A DNA stretch of 64,000 bases from Tessaracoccus flavus (GTDB lineage Bacteria; Actinomycetota; Actinomycetes; Propionibacteriales; Propionibacteriaceae): the NCBI RefSeq assembly GCF_001997295.1, contig NZ_CP019605.1, positions 2,232,001-2,296,000 of the forward strand, given 5' to 3'. A program made the translations under genes and the position numbers. Each line of letters begins with the position of its first letter. Positions within the stretch are counted from its first letter, which is position 1. The notes beneath the pieces were generated by a model, which searched no databases, was not told the DNA's origin, and saw nothing but the letters and a program-made list of their open reading frames with translations. Below, piece by piece: positions 32,587 to 41,637 of the stretch.

Positions 32587-33255
32587 ATGGAAATCGACGT
32601 CCTCGCCTGGCTGAACTCCCGCATGAATCAAACGCCGCAGATGGTGACAGAGCGCGAGGCGCTCCCCGGGCGCGACGCAACCATCCTCAGCCCCATGCCC
32701 ACCCACGAGGTGTTGGGCCTCCCTCTTGATGAGGTGCCGACCGGCTGCGAGGTGGCCTACTTCGCGCTTGGGTGTTACTGGGGGGTCGAGCGGCTCTACT
32801 GGGAGACCGACGGCGTCGTCAACACCGCGGCGGGCTTCATGGGCGGCTTCACACCCAACCCGACCTACCGCGAGACCTGCACGGGACGGACGGGTCACAC
32901 CGAGACGGTGCGCGTCGTCTTCGATCCGGCGCGGGTGTCCTACGACGATTTGCTGCGCATCTTCTGGGAGAACCACGACCCCACCCAGGTCAACCGCCAG
33001 GGCAACGATCTGGGCACGCAGTACAGGTCGGCGATCTTCCCCACCAACGACGAGCAGGCCAGGGCTGCCGAGCGCACGCGTGCAGAGTTCCAGGCCAACC
33101 TCGCCTCCGAGGGCTTCGGATCTATCGCGACTGAGATCGTGCCCGACCAGACATTCTTCTACGCCGAGGACGAGCACCAGCAGTACCTGCACAAGAACCC
33201 GCACGGATACTGCCCCATCCATGCCACCGGCGTGAAGTGCGGCCCGCGGGACTGA
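32587..33255 (+). CDS. msrA: Peptide-methionine (S)-S-oxide reductase
   Basis: A 222-residue MsrA that repairs oxidised methionine. The active-site motif G-C-Y-W-G-V-E is near residue 62, a variant of the common G-C-F-W-G; further marks are T-A-A-G-F-M-G-G, Y-R-E-T-C-T-G-R-T-G-H-T-E and D-L-G-T-Q-Y-R-S-A-I-F. Resolving cysteines lie at the C-terminus (Y-C-P-I-H-A-T-G-V-K-C-G). About 45 extra N-terminal residues are typical of the longer bacterial form. Repeat array 2 follows. Confidence 0.95.
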   Translation: MEIDVLAWLNSRMNQTPQMVTEREALPGRDATILSPMPTHEVLGLPLDEVPTGCEVAYFALGCYWGVERLYWETDGVVNTAAGFMGGFTPNPTYRETCTGRTGHTETVRVVFDPARVSYDDLLRIFWENHDPTQVNRQGNDLGTQYRSAIFPTNDEQARAAERTRAEFQANLASEGFGSIATEIVPDQTFFYAEDEHQQYLHKNPHGYCPIHATGVKCGPRD

Positions 33256-33379
33256 GCCGGCCTTCTCCCTCCTGCCAGCTCGCCGGACGGCCGGCGCGAG
33301 GGGCGAGCGCGCTGAGCCGCGTCGTCGACACACCGTCCCTCACTGCAACCGACGCCCCCGCCTGCTACGCCACACCCGA

Positions 33380-33753
33380 CGCCAACCATTAGCCGGGAAC
33401 GCCAACGGGCAGCCCGGAACGCCAACGGAGGGTACACCGACGCCAACTGGCCGGTCGAAACGCCAACCGGCAGTCCGGAACGCCAACGGAGGGGACCCCG
33501 ACGCCAACGAACGACGCCCAACGCCAACCGGTATCCGGTGACGCCGACGAGACTCAGCGATGCCCGTGAAATCTCGCGGGCATCGCTGAGCTTCGTCGGC
33601 GTTTCAACTTGTCAGTTGGCGTTTCCGTCCATCCGTTGGCGTGTCGAGGAACCGTTGGCAGTGTCGAGGAACCGTTGGCGTTCCCTGCTGCCCGTTGGCG
33701 TTCGCGCTTCTCCGTTGGCGTCCGGTCCGGCCCGTTGGCGTTCGGAGCAGGGG
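33380..33753. repeat. Two-armed period-20 array of CGCCAAC/GTTGGCG with central hairpin (array 2)
   Basis: In the 549-bp gap between convergent msrA and the membrane-protein gene, CGCCAAC (last unit CGCCGAC) starts at 33380, 33400, 33420, 33441, 33461, 33481, 33502, 33522 and 33542. A perfect 14-bp hairpin, CTCAGCGATGCCCG (33553-33566) with its complement (33577-33590), forms the centre. The complementary GTTGGCG (first unit GTCGGCG) then starts at 33595, 33615, 33635, 33654, 33674, 33694, 33714 and 33734. The 12 to 13 bases between motifs vary. The remaining gap bases show no gene. Confidence 0.9.
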
Positions 33754-33804
33754 TAGGAACGACCGGCTCGGGCCCGACGAACGGTCAGAGGACAGAGGCC
33801 AGGC

Positions 33805-34509
33805 TCAGTCGTCGTACTGTGCCAGCGCCGCATCCTCGACGGCGCGGCTGCGCAGCAGCCACGCGATGCTGAAGGCGAACAGGGCCATCGTTTCGAGCAT
33901 GAAGATGGGCTTGTAGTGACCGAGCGCGAAGTACACGTCCACCGGCAGGAACTTCCACAGCACCATGAGCAGCATGGCCGCGACGATGACTGTGCCGCAG
34001 ATGCCGTAGATGACGAGCCTTCGCCCGAGGTCCGGCCGCTGGATGGCGGTCATCGGGAACAGGACCAGACAGAACGTCGCCAGTGACGTCATGAAAATCA
34101 CCGCCGCGACGTTGTGGACCCAGTCAGTCGCCTGTTCACCGAACACGCACTGCAGCAGCGTGCACTCCCCCACCTGGCGCGGCTTCAGCGGCGCCAGCGC
34201 CACCAGCGCCGCCGACACGGAGGCGATCTTCGCGACGACCCGGTCGGCTCGAAGCTCGGCCTTGTGGGGGTGGTAGCCGCGGTAGGACCAGAAGAACAGG
34301 GACAGCGCGCACAGCACTCCGACGAAGATGTCCCGGACCGGGGTGTAGTAGTACTCCGACAAGCTGCCGCGGAGTCCCTCTCCGCTGAGCACGCTCCAGG
34401 TGATGAGAAACAGAGGCAGGAAGAAGCTCAGCACGCTGATGACGCGTTGCTGCGCAATGAAAGTGCGCCCGAGTTGGGCGTGGCTGCCCGGCTTGGGTGA
34501 CATCTCCAT
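33805..34509 (-). CDS. Conserved integral membrane protein
   Basis: A 234-residue protein with about six hydrophobic helices. Between helices 1 and 2 is the motif S-L-S-E-Y-Y-Y-T-P-V-R-D-I-F-V-G, and after helix 2 S-Y-R-G-Y-H-P-H-K-A-E, a pattern I associate with uncharacterised bacterial membrane proteins (DUF998-like at most). No enzymatic motif is certain, though the conserved charged residues face the first loop. It is divergent from the DisA-N-like gene with 163 bases between; the two could be functionally paired, but that is only suggested by position. Confidence 0.7.
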   Translation of the reverse strand: MEMSPKPGSHAQLGRTFIAQQRVISVLSFFLPLFLITWSVLSGEGLRGSLSEYYYTPVRDIFVGVLCALSLFFWSYRGYHPHKAELRADRVVAKIASVSAALVALAPLKPRQVGECTLLQCVFGEQATDWVHNVAAVIFMTSLATFCLVLFPMTAIQRPDLGRRLVIYGICGTVIVAAMLLMVLWKFLPVDVYFALGHYKPIFMLETMALFAFSIAWLLRSRAVEDAALAQYDD

Positions 34510-34672
34510 GTGTGAAATTGCATTCCTTCGATCGTCGGCCGATCAGCGGCTGGGCCGAATCGTACGCCCGAGGATACGCGCCCTCGCTCAGCCTTGGAGC
34601 CCACTCCATCCGCCAATTGAGCCTCCGGACAGGACTCTGTAGCCTCGAGACACACCTAGCTGGGGGTCGCCT

Positions 34673-36430
34673 TTGTGGATTGATGGTCTGACGTGGGACG
34701 ATGCGCGCGTGAATGCGGAGTTGTGGGACGGTCAGGCGAGTTACCGTCGCTCCCTGGAACAGGTGGCCAACGACGCCCTGGATGCGGCGGGTGCCGATCT
34801 CGATGTCCGCGCGTTCGTCGTCGGCATCCCGCTCGATAGCGACGGCGGCGTGGTGGTGGAGCCCGCTCGCGGCCACTTCGACCGAAGCATCGTGGCTCAG
34901 TCCACCTACCTCGGCACGCGTCGGTTCAACAAGCTGCTGCGCGAAGAGGCACCGGACACCGACTCCCCCATCTACCTGGCCGCCCTGGAAGCCCGCACCA
35001 GGCGTCGGGCGGTCGCCGACAAGTTGGATTACGCAGCCCGCGCGAACGGCCGCATTCACTTCGTCGGTGTCAGCGTTCGGATCGGCGACCACTCGGTCTT
35101 CCCGGTGCTGGCTATCCAGGGCGATCAGTGGAGAGAACTCCCCCAGCTTCCCGACGACGCCGGCGACGACTTCCTGACCGCACGGTCGTTCCAGGAGGCG
35201 GTGCTCAACACGGTGCTGGACGTGGCCTCCCGTGAGTTGGACCGCCAGATCCCCGGCTCCATGGTTCGAATCGATCCGGAGTCGGTCCTCCGCTCTGCCG
35301 CCGACCTCTTCGTGTCGGCCGTGGTGGCACGCACGGGCCAGGACCAGGCCTTCGGCGCCCTCCAGGCCTTCGACGCCGTCTCAGCTCAACCTTACGAGGG
35401 GCGCTCGGGCCGGGGCTCGATCCTGCTGGCTCCGCAGGGAGACGCGGGCATCCAGACGGTCATGGAACTCGAGCACCCCGTACCGATCGGCAGGGCCCGC
35501 TCCCTGCGCAAGGTCCTCGAACTCTCCGTCGGGGGTCTCCACCTGTTGTGCGACGGACGCGAGGTCTATGGCCTCGGCAAACTCGACCCCGACACCCCGC
35601 GCGAGCACTCGTTCGAGGCAAGGGTGTCAGGAAACGGGTCCTGGGAGCTCTGGGACGGTGACGTGCCGTACCTCCGTGTCGACAACGGCGTCCCCGGGAT
35701 GCCCCGAGAACTCCTCAACGAGGACGAGTTCTCCGTCACGGTCGACCGCGTCTTCCCAGACGTGTCGGCCAGGAACGCCAGGTTCCTGTGGGAGATCGCC
35801 CGGGGCTGCACACGCCAACCGCACGGCACCATGCTGGTGGTCCACCCGGAGGCCGGCTCCGAGGCGCAGCGTCTGCTGCCGCAGGCCTATGCCATCACCC
35901 CCGCTCGGCTCGGACCGGAAGCCCTGAGCGCTGCGACCGGGATTGACGGGGCGGTGCTCGTCTCGCCCGACGGCCGCTGCCATGCCGTCGGGGTGATCCT
36001 GGACGGGCTGGCCACCGGTACCGGCGACCCCTCCCGCGGCGCCCGGTTCAGCTCCGCCATCCGCTACCTCGCGGGTGCGGGGCGAGGCGCGATGGTGATC
36101 ATCGTCTCGGAGGACGGGAAGATCGACCTGCTGCCGAAGACCAAGCAGCGGGTCCGCAGGGCCACCGTGCAGCGCGCCGTCGACCGTCTGGTGGCGGCGT
36201 CGGCCGAAGGCGAGGACGAGGACCGGTTCATGCGCGCGGACCGGGGGGTCGAGGCGATCGAGTTCTACCTCAACCAGGAGCAGTGCGACGTCGTCAACGC
36301 CGCCCGCGAAGCCGTCGAGGGACGTCAGTGGGACCTTGCGCGCGTTCGGCGGCAGTACATCCCCATTGCCCCCGACCCTGCCATGGACGACTCCTACTTC
36401 GTCGACCGCGCCCAGGACACCCCAGCCTGA
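34673..36430 (+). CDS. DisA-N (diadenylate-cyclase-like) domain protein with N-terminal sensor-like region
   Basis: A 585-residue soluble protein. Residues about 395-510 resemble the DAC domain that makes c-di-AMP: G-I-D-G-A-V-L-V-S (D425-G-A) and, about 30 residues later, R-G-A-R-F-S-S-A-I-R-Y-L where canonical enzymes have R-G-T-R-H-R-A-A, then V-I-I-V-S-E-D-G-K-I. The RHR catalytic motif is therefore altered. The N-terminal 390 residues are not the usual DisA or CdaA partners and look like the probable sensor domains found fused to DAC-like modules. The TTG start at 34673 has a GGGGG 6 bases before it; GTG at 34709 is an alternative. Confidence 0.65.
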   Translation: MWIDGLTWDDARVNAELWDGQASYRRSLEQVANDALDAAGADLDVRAFVVGIPLDSDGGVVVEPARGHFDRSIVAQSTYLGTRRFNKLLREEAPDTDSPIYLAALEARTRRRAVADKLDYAARANGRIHFVGVSVRIGDHSVFPVLAIQGDQWRELPQLPDDAGDDFLTARSFQEAVLNTVLDVASRELDRQIPGSMVRIDPESVLRSAADLFVSAVVARTGQDQAFGALQAFDAVSAQPYEGRSGRGSILLAPQGDAGIQTVMELEHPVPIGRARSLRKVLELSVGGLHLLCDGREVYGLGKLDPDTPREHSFEARVSGNGSWELWDGDVPYLRVDNGVPGMPRELLNEDEFSVTVDRVFPDVSARNARFLWEIARGCTRQPHGTMLVVHPEAGSEAQRLLPQAYAITPARLGPEALSAATGIDGAVLVSPDGRCHAVGVILDGLATGTGDPSRGARFSSAIRYLAGAGRGAMVIIVSEDGKIDLLPKTKQRVRRATVQRAVDRLVAASAEGEDEDRFMRADRGVEAIEFYLNQEQCDVVNAAREAVEGRQWDLARVRRQYIPIAPDPAMDDSYFVDRAQDTPA

Positions 36431-36477
36431 GCCGGCCCGCCGGACATTAGTGGCACGGCGGGACTAGGGTGGGCGGC

Positions 36478-37464
36478 ATGGAAAAGCGGATTCTTGGAAA
36501 GACAGATCGCGCGGTCGGTGTCGTCGGTCAAGGTTGCTGGCAGTTCGGCGGAGATTGGGGCGACGTCGGTGACGGCGCCGCCATGGGCGTGCTGCACGCG
36601 GCAGCCGACGCCGGCGTCACCTTCTTCGACACCGCGGACGTCTACGGCGATGGGCACAGCGAGGAGCTGGTTGGCCGCTTCATCAAGGAGCGCGGCGACT
36701 CGGGTCTGATGGTGGCCACGAAACTCGGCCGACGCGCCGACCCCTTCGTCGCTGAGACCTACACGCGGGAGAATCTCCGCGCCTGGACCGAACGGTCCCT
36801 GAAGCTTCTCGGGGTCGACACCATCGACCTCACTCAGCTGCACTGCCCACCGACGCCGGTGTACTCCACGGACTCGGTCTACGACGCCCTCGACGAGATG
36901 GTGGACGAGGGCAAGCTCCGCAATTACGGAGTTTCGGTCGAGACCGTCGACGAGGCCATGACGGCGCTGGAGCGCCCGGGAGTGGCCACCATCCAGATCA
37001 TTCTCAACGTGTTCAGGCGCAAGCCGCTTGAGCGCGTCCTGCCCGCGGCCCGCGAGGCGGGCGTCGGCATTATCGCGCGGGTGCCGTTGGCCAGCGGTCT
37101 GCTGACCGGAAAGTTCAGCGAGGACTCGTCCTTCGCCGCCACTGACCACCGCTCCTACAACCGGTTCGGCGAGGCGTTCGATCAGGGCGAGACGTTCTCG
37201 GGCGTCCCCTACGAGCTCGGCGTGCAGGCGGCGCGAGAGTTCGCCGAGGTGGTACCCGAGGGCATCACCCCCGCCCAGTTCGCGCTGCGCTGGATCATCG
37301 ACCAGCCCGGCGTCTCCGTCGTCATCCCGGGTGCCAGCCGGGCGGAACAGGCGGAAGCCAACGCGGCGGCAGGTTCGCTGCCCGAGCTGACGCCCGCTCA
37401 GCTGGCTGCGCTGGAGCGGATCTACGACCGCAGGATCCGGGAGTTCGTGCACGACCGCTGGTGA
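36478..37464 (+). CDS. Aldo/keto reductase
   Basis: A 328-residue NADPH-dependent oxidoreductase. Catalytic tetrad residues are visible: Asp in F-F-D-T-A-D-V-Y-G with Tyr four residues on, Lys in V-A-T-K-L-G, and His in T-Q-L-H-C-P. The C-terminal cofactor loop is V-V-I-P-G-A-S-R-A-E-Q. The ATG at 36478 is preferred over an in-frame start three codons upstream because a GGGCGG stretch precedes it. Its physiological substrate is unknown. Confidence 0.9.
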   Translation: MEKRILGKTDRAVGVVGQGCWQFGGDWGDVGDGAAMGVLHAAADAGVTFFDTADVYGDGHSEELVGRFIKERGDSGLMVATKLGRRADPFVAETYTRENLRAWTERSLKLLGVDTIDLTQLHCPPTPVYSTDSVYDALDEMVDEGKLRNYGVSVETVDEAMTALERPGVATIQIILNVFRRKPLERVLPAAREAGVGIIARVPLASGLLTGKFSEDSSFAATDHRSYNRFGEAFDQGETFSGVPYELGVQAAREFAEVVPEGITPAQFALRWIIDQPGVSVVIPGASRAEQAEANAAAGSLPELTPAQLAALERIYDRRIREFVHDRW

Positions 37465-37498
37465 GCCCGTCCGGGCGAGGGCTCCCTACAATGGGTGG

Positions 37499-38482
37499 GT
37501 GATGTTCCGCTGGGCCGCCGGGCTCGTCTGCGCTGCACTCGTGGCCAGTTGCGCCCCCGGCCCCGTGGAGCCGCCGCAGCCGACGACCGCGAGCAGCCGA
37601 CCCACTCTCAGCGCGAGCGCGTCGCCGTCGGCTGAGCCGTCGCTCTTACCTGACGAGGACCTGCCCTTGGCCTTCGTCGTGGGTCCGGCACTGCTGCCAG
37701 CCGCGGACCGGGTGGTTGCGCGTCTGCACCGGGCCGCCGGACACCTGCCTGTGCTGCGGGTCGACCTGACTCGGGAGCAGGCGACGCTGACCGCTCTGCT
37801 CCCTGACAACGCCGTCGTCAGCTACCGGTGGCGCGACGACGAGATCACCCGGGTCGAGTCCGACATCCAGTATTTCGACCAGGCGACGTTCGACCCAAGC
37901 GACTACCCCCTCGATGCAGCCGAGCGAATGTTCGACGTCGCGGACCTCCAAGGTGTGCGGGGCGAGCTGGTGCTCCAGATCGTCGAGTATCGCGCCGGTC
38001 AGGTGGCGATCACCATCACATCGCGGCCAGAGACCAACACGATCTTCTTCCGACCCGACGGCTCCGCCGTGGCGACGCTGGGGGTCACCAGCGTTGCGGA
38101 CATCGCAGCCGGGCTGCAGGAGGTCATCGGCGAGGCGACCGAGGCCTACGCCGTCGGGTTCGACGCCACCCGCGGCTACTGGGCGGACCTTCCCGACGAC
38201 GACGCCGGAGTGGTGCTGAGCCGCAGCAGGGTCGGCGGAGTGCCCACCTTCGAAACACGACGCCTCGAACTGCCGACCCTGGAAGTCTTCGACCCCAGCA
38301 GCATCCGCGCCGCGCCGCTGGCGCAGGCCATCGCCCGCGCGCAGGACGACGCCGACACGTCCTGCGCCGTTCAGATCGACAGGAGCCTCGGCCGGTCGGG
38401 TCCGGTGGCGAAGATTGACTGCGACGGCACGGTCACCTACGCCGACCTCGACGGACGCGACATGACGGCGTTGATCGGCTGA
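37499..38482 (+). CDS. Hypothetical lipoprotein
   Basis: A 327-residue secreted lipoprotein. The signal peptide ends in the lipobox V-A-S-C with the Cys at about residue 18, followed by a Pro/Ser/Thr-rich linker (P-P-Q-P-T-T-A-S-S-R-P-T-L-S-A-S-A-S) and a globular part I do not recognise. The GTG at 37499 and the ATG at 37502 are both possible starts. It is 34 bases after the aldo/keto reductase gene, so perhaps cotranscribed. Confidence 0.7.
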   Translation: MMFRWAAGLVCAALVASCAPGPVEPPQPTTASSRPTLSASASPSAEPSLLPDEDLPLAFVVGPALLPAADRVVARLHRAAGHLPVLRVDLTREQATLTALLPDNAVVSYRWRDDEITRVESDIQYFDQATFDPSDYPLDAAERMFDVADLQGVRGELVLQIVEYRAGQVAITITSRPETNTIFFRPDGSAVATLGVTSVADIAAGLQEVIGEATEAYAVGFDATRGYWADLPDDDAGVVLSRSRVGGVPTFETRRLELPTLEVFDPSSIRAAPLAQAIARAQDDADTSCAVQIDRSLGRSGPVAKIDCDGTVTYADLDGRDMTALIG

Positions 38483-38516
38483 CGTCCACCTGGCCGGCCG
38501 AGCCTATCGTTGTCCC

Positions 38517-38971
38517 ATGACGAACCCCGCACTCCAGGCCCTCGCCAATTCCGGCATCGCGCACACCGTCACCCGGCATGGTCGGGTGAGGTCGCTGGCC
38601 GAGGCCGCTGCAGCGCGCGGGGTAGAGCCCGGCGACATCATCAAGACGATGGTCGTCCGGCGGGGGAAGGCGATCACCTCCTCGTTCTCGTGCCGGGAGA
38701 CAGAGAGATCAGCTGGCCCAAGCTCCGCTCCGTCCTGGGCGTGTCGCGTCTGTCGATGCCCAGCGCCGAGGCTGCGCTGGCGGTGACCGGTTTCGAGCGG
38801 GGCACGATCACGCCCTTCGGCACGACGACCCCGCTCCCCGTCGTCGCGGACGAGCGGGTGCGGGGTCGTCAGGTGTCAATCGGCGCCGGCGCCCACGGGG
38901 TGGCGGCCACCCTCGACGGGGACGCGCTCGTGGCGCACTTTCACGCCCTCGTCGCGGACGTCACCGACTAG
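38517..38971 (+). pseudogene. YbaK/EbsC-type aminoacyl-tRNA deacylase, frameshifted
   Basis: The N-terminal part (T-N-P-A-L-Q-A-L ... G-D-I-I-K-T-M-V-V-R-R-G-K) runs in one frame to about 38670, and the rest (G-D-H-L-L-V-L-V-P-G-D-R-E-I-S-W-P-K-L ... G-T-I-T-P-F-G) continues in the next frame to the stop at 38971. Adding one G near 38667-38671 (AAGGCG to AAGGGCG) restores a full-length editing domain of about 151 residues. Family members hydrolyse mischarged tRNA, such as Cys- or Ala-tRNAPro. This is either a broken gene or a sequencing error; a second such event is seen at 425-428. Confidence 0.75.
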
Positions 38972-39852
38972 CCGCCAAGATCGTCGGTGCTGAAGGTGTC
39001 ACAGACGTTCGGGTCGCCCGACTGGAATCCCTTCGCCACCCAGTACTGACGCATCTGCGACGACCCGTGGGTCCAGCTCTCGGGGACCACGCGGCCGCCC
39101 TGCTGCTGCTGGATGTGATCGTCGCCGACGGCGCGCGCCGCATCGACGATGCGGTTGAGGTCGTCCTGCGTCACGGTCTCGATGAGCCCGTCGGGATCAT
39201 TCATCGCGTTCTTGAACCAGACACCGGCGTAGCAGTCGGCCTGCAACTCGAGCCGCACCGCGTTGGACTCCGGACCGGTGTCATTGCCGCCAGCTCGGGC
39301 CTCCCGCATCTGCCCCGTCAGGTTGGAGATGTGGTGCCCGTACTCGTGGGCGACGATGTACGCCTCAGCGGCGTAACCGCCGGCCGCGCCGAGCTGGTTG
39401 AGCAGAACCCCCATGAACTCGGTGTCGATGTAGACCGTGTTGTCGCCCGGGCAGTAGAACGGGCCCATCTCGGAGGAACCGGTGCCGCAGGCGGTGCCGA
39501 CCTGGCCGCTGAAGAGCTGGGTGGTCGCGGGCTGGTACCCCTCCAGCGCCTGGCTCCAGTAGTCGTTGATGGCGGTGACGTAGGCCGGCCAACGGCACTC
39601 AGGGTCGCGCTCGATGTCAGCACCCGTTTGGCAGTTGGGGTTCTCCTGCGGTTGCTGCTGCTGGGGCTGCGCGGCACCGCCGCCGCCCAGGATGTCGCCA
39701 ATGCCTCCTCCCCCGAAGAGGAGCATCAGGACGAGGATGATGATGCCACCCAGGCCTCCGCCCACGGCCATGCCTCGGCCGCCGCGCCGACCGCCTCCAC
39801 CGCCGTACCGGACGTTGGACTGGTCGATTCTGGCGTCGGAGCGAAACTCCAT
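38968..39852 (-). CDS. Neutral zinc metallopeptidase, YpfJ family
   Basis: A 294-residue membrane-anchored peptidase. After a Gly/Arg-rich N-terminus comes one membrane helix (G-G-I-I-I-L-V-L-M-L-L-F), a Gln/Pro linker, then the metallopeptidase domain with the zinc motif V-A-H-E-Y-G-H-H near residue 170 and the third ligand likely in E-L-Q-A-D-C-Y-A-G. The layout is standard for the putative neutral zinc metallopeptidase family. Its stop overlaps the end of the YbaK gene by 4 bases on opposite strands. Confidence 0.9.
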   Translation of the reverse strand: MEFRSDARIDQSNVRYGGGGGRRGGRGMAVGGGLGGIIILVLMLLFGGGGIGDILGGGGAAQPQQQQPQENPNCQTGADIERDPECRWPAYVTAINDYWSQALEGYQPATTQLFSGQVGTACGTGSSEMGPFYCPGDNTVYIDTEFMGVLLNQLGAAGGYAAEAYIVAHEYGHHISNLTGQMREARAGGNDTGPESNAVRLELQADCYAGVWFKNAMNDPDGLIETVTQDDLNRIVDAARAVGDDHIQQQQGGRVVPESWTHGSSQMRQYWVAKGFQSGDPNVCDTFSTDDLGG

Positions 39853-39951
39853 CTCATGCCTCCATCAGTGTCAGGATCGAATCATCGTATCCGCTGCCGC
39901 GCCCGCACGGTAGGCGATCGGGTGCTCCGGAGCCCCGACTAGACTTGCCGA

Positions 39952-40644
39952 ATGCGCGTCGTCGGTGTCACCCATCCACTTGGGGCACCCGTGACCTCGT
40001 TCGACATCGACCACGGATGCCACCCCCGGGTGACGCTGTTCGATCACGGATATGTGCCTGTTCGCCCGCTCGCCGCCGTGAAGAGCGCAGACGACATCGT
40101 CTTCACCTGGCTCGTCCGCGAGGTGTCGGTGGCCGACCAGCGTCCCCCCGAGCGCCACACGGTCTATGTGTCCACTCCCGACGAGACGCCCCGCCGCTAC
40201 CAGCGCATCGGCGCGTATGCGCTCGTCGTCTCGCAGCGCGGCATCCTGGGCACCGTCAACTCACGGCTGACTGGCGCACCCGGCACCTGGGCGCTGCCGG
40301 GAGGTGGCGTGGACCCGGACGAATCCCCCGCCGACGCAGTGCTCCGGGAGATCTACGAGGAGACCGGTCAGGAAGTAGTCCTCGATCGCGTCCTCTCCCT
40401 GGAGTCGGAGCACTGGGTGGGCCGGTCGCTGGCCGGTCGGCTGGAGGATTTCCACGCCCTGCGCGTCGTGTACGGCGCGATATGCAAAACACCCAGCGAC
40501 CCCGTCGTCCACGATGTGGGTGGATCGACAGAACGGGCCGACTGGGTGCCTGCTCGCGCCTGGCGCAAGTTGCATTGGACGAACAGCTCCCGGAACCTGC
40601 TGGCGCAGTACGCCCGGAAGCTGAGCCGCCCGATCAGTCCCTGA
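39952..40644 (+). CDS. NUDIX hydrolase
   Basis: A 230-residue protein. The Nudix box G-G-G-V-D-P-D-E-S-P-A-D-A-V begins near residue 117 and continues L-R-E-I-Y-E-E-T-G, the metal-binding REXXEE helix. The first 80 residues are a separate strand-rich segment. It would hydrolyse a nucleoside-diphosphate-linked compound; the substrate cannot be assigned. It is convergent with the Bax-inhibitor gene, whose stop it overlaps by 11 bases on opposite strands. Confidence 0.85.
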   Translation: MRVVGVTHPLGAPVTSFDIDHGCHPRVTLFDHGYVPVRPLAAVKSADDIVFTWLVREVSVADQRPPERHTVYVSTPDETPRRYQRIGAYALVVSQRGILGTVNSRLTGAPGTWALPGGGVDPDESPADAVLREIYEETGQEVVLDRVLSLESEHWVGRSLAGRLEDFHALRVVYGAICKTPSDPVVHDVGGSTERADWVPARAWRKLHWTNSSRNLLAQYARKLSRPISP

Positions 40645-41473
40645 AGTAGCTCAGGATGCGAAGGATCTCGACGTAGAGCCACACCATGGTGACCGTGATG
40701 CCGAGCGCCGCACGCCACGACTCCTGGGCCGGAGCCCCCTGGGCGATGCCCCGCTCGACGGAGTCGAAGTCGACGATGAGGTTGGCCACCGCCAGCGCCA
40801 CGGCGATCACCGAGACGAGGATGGCGAGCATGCCGGCCCCGGAACCTACTTCGCGGAGCCCCGTGTTGACGCCGAAGAGCGCCAGCACGAAGTTGACGAG
40901 CAGCACGCCGAGCAGCGACATGGTGCCGATCATCACCATCTTGCGGAATTTGGGGGTGACCCGGATGTTGAAGAACTTGTACGCAGCCAGCGTCGAGGCG
41001 GCCGTGACGAAGGTGGCCAGCACCGCGGACACGACGATGCCGGGGAAGAGGAACTCGAAGTACTTCGAGAACGCCCCGACGAACACGCCCTCGACGAGCG
41101 CGTAGAACATCACTCCGCCGACCGGCAGCTTGGTGCGGCCCGCGACGAAGAACACGGTGATCAGCCCGACGATGCCCGAGCCGATGAGCGCCGGCAGGAG
41201 GAACTCCATCGGGAGGAGCCGGAACGTCGCGATCGCGGAGAGGAAGACGACACCCAGCGTCATGGCGGTCTTGACGATCACGTCGTCAAGGGTCATGCGG
41301 CCGACCGGGGCCTGGTGGGGGGCCTGCTGGAGCGAGGGGTCAAACCCCTGCGGTGCGCCGTAGCCCTGAGGCGCGCCGTAGCCCTGGGGGGCTCCATAAC
41401 TCTGGTACTGGTGCCCGGGCGCCTCCCCATGACGGGTGAAAGCGTCGGGGCGCCCGATGATCGGATTTGCCAT
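40634..41473 (-). CDS. Bax inhibitor-1/YccA family membrane protein
   Basis: A 279-residue protein. The N-terminal 60 residues contain repeated G-Y-G-A-P-Q units, then seven hydrophobic helices typical of the BI-1/YccA (TMBIM) family follow, with the C-terminal I-V-D-F-D-S-V-E motif near the acidic pore residues. Bacterial members are Ca2+/H+ leak-type channels or modulators of membrane proteolysis. The Gln/Pro-rich head matches the actinobacterial form. Confidence 0.85.
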   Translation of the reverse strand: MANPIIGRPDAFTRHGEAPGHQYQSYGAPQGYGAPQGYGAPQGFDPSLQQAPHQAPVGRMTLDDVIVKTAMTLGVVFLSAIATFRLLPMEFLLPALIGSGIVGLITVFFVAGRTKLPVGGVMFYALVEGVFVGAFSKYFEFLFPGIVVSAVLATFVTAASTLAAYKFFNIRVTPKFRKMVMIGTMSLLGVLLVNFVLALFGVNTGLREVGSGAGMLAILVSVIAVALAVANLIVDFDSVERGIAQGAPAQESWRAALGITVTMVWLYVEILRILSYFRD

Positions 41474-41637
41474 CTCAATTGCTCATTTCGTTCGTGGTCC
41501 CTGCGGAGACTTACTGCCTCCAGTGTACGTGCTGCCGCAACTGCGAACCCCATCCGCGCACCGGTGTGGAACCGGTGGCTTGCGGGTGGATCGGCGAATC
41601 TGGACCCACGGGCCTAGCCGTCTGAGACGATCGATCC

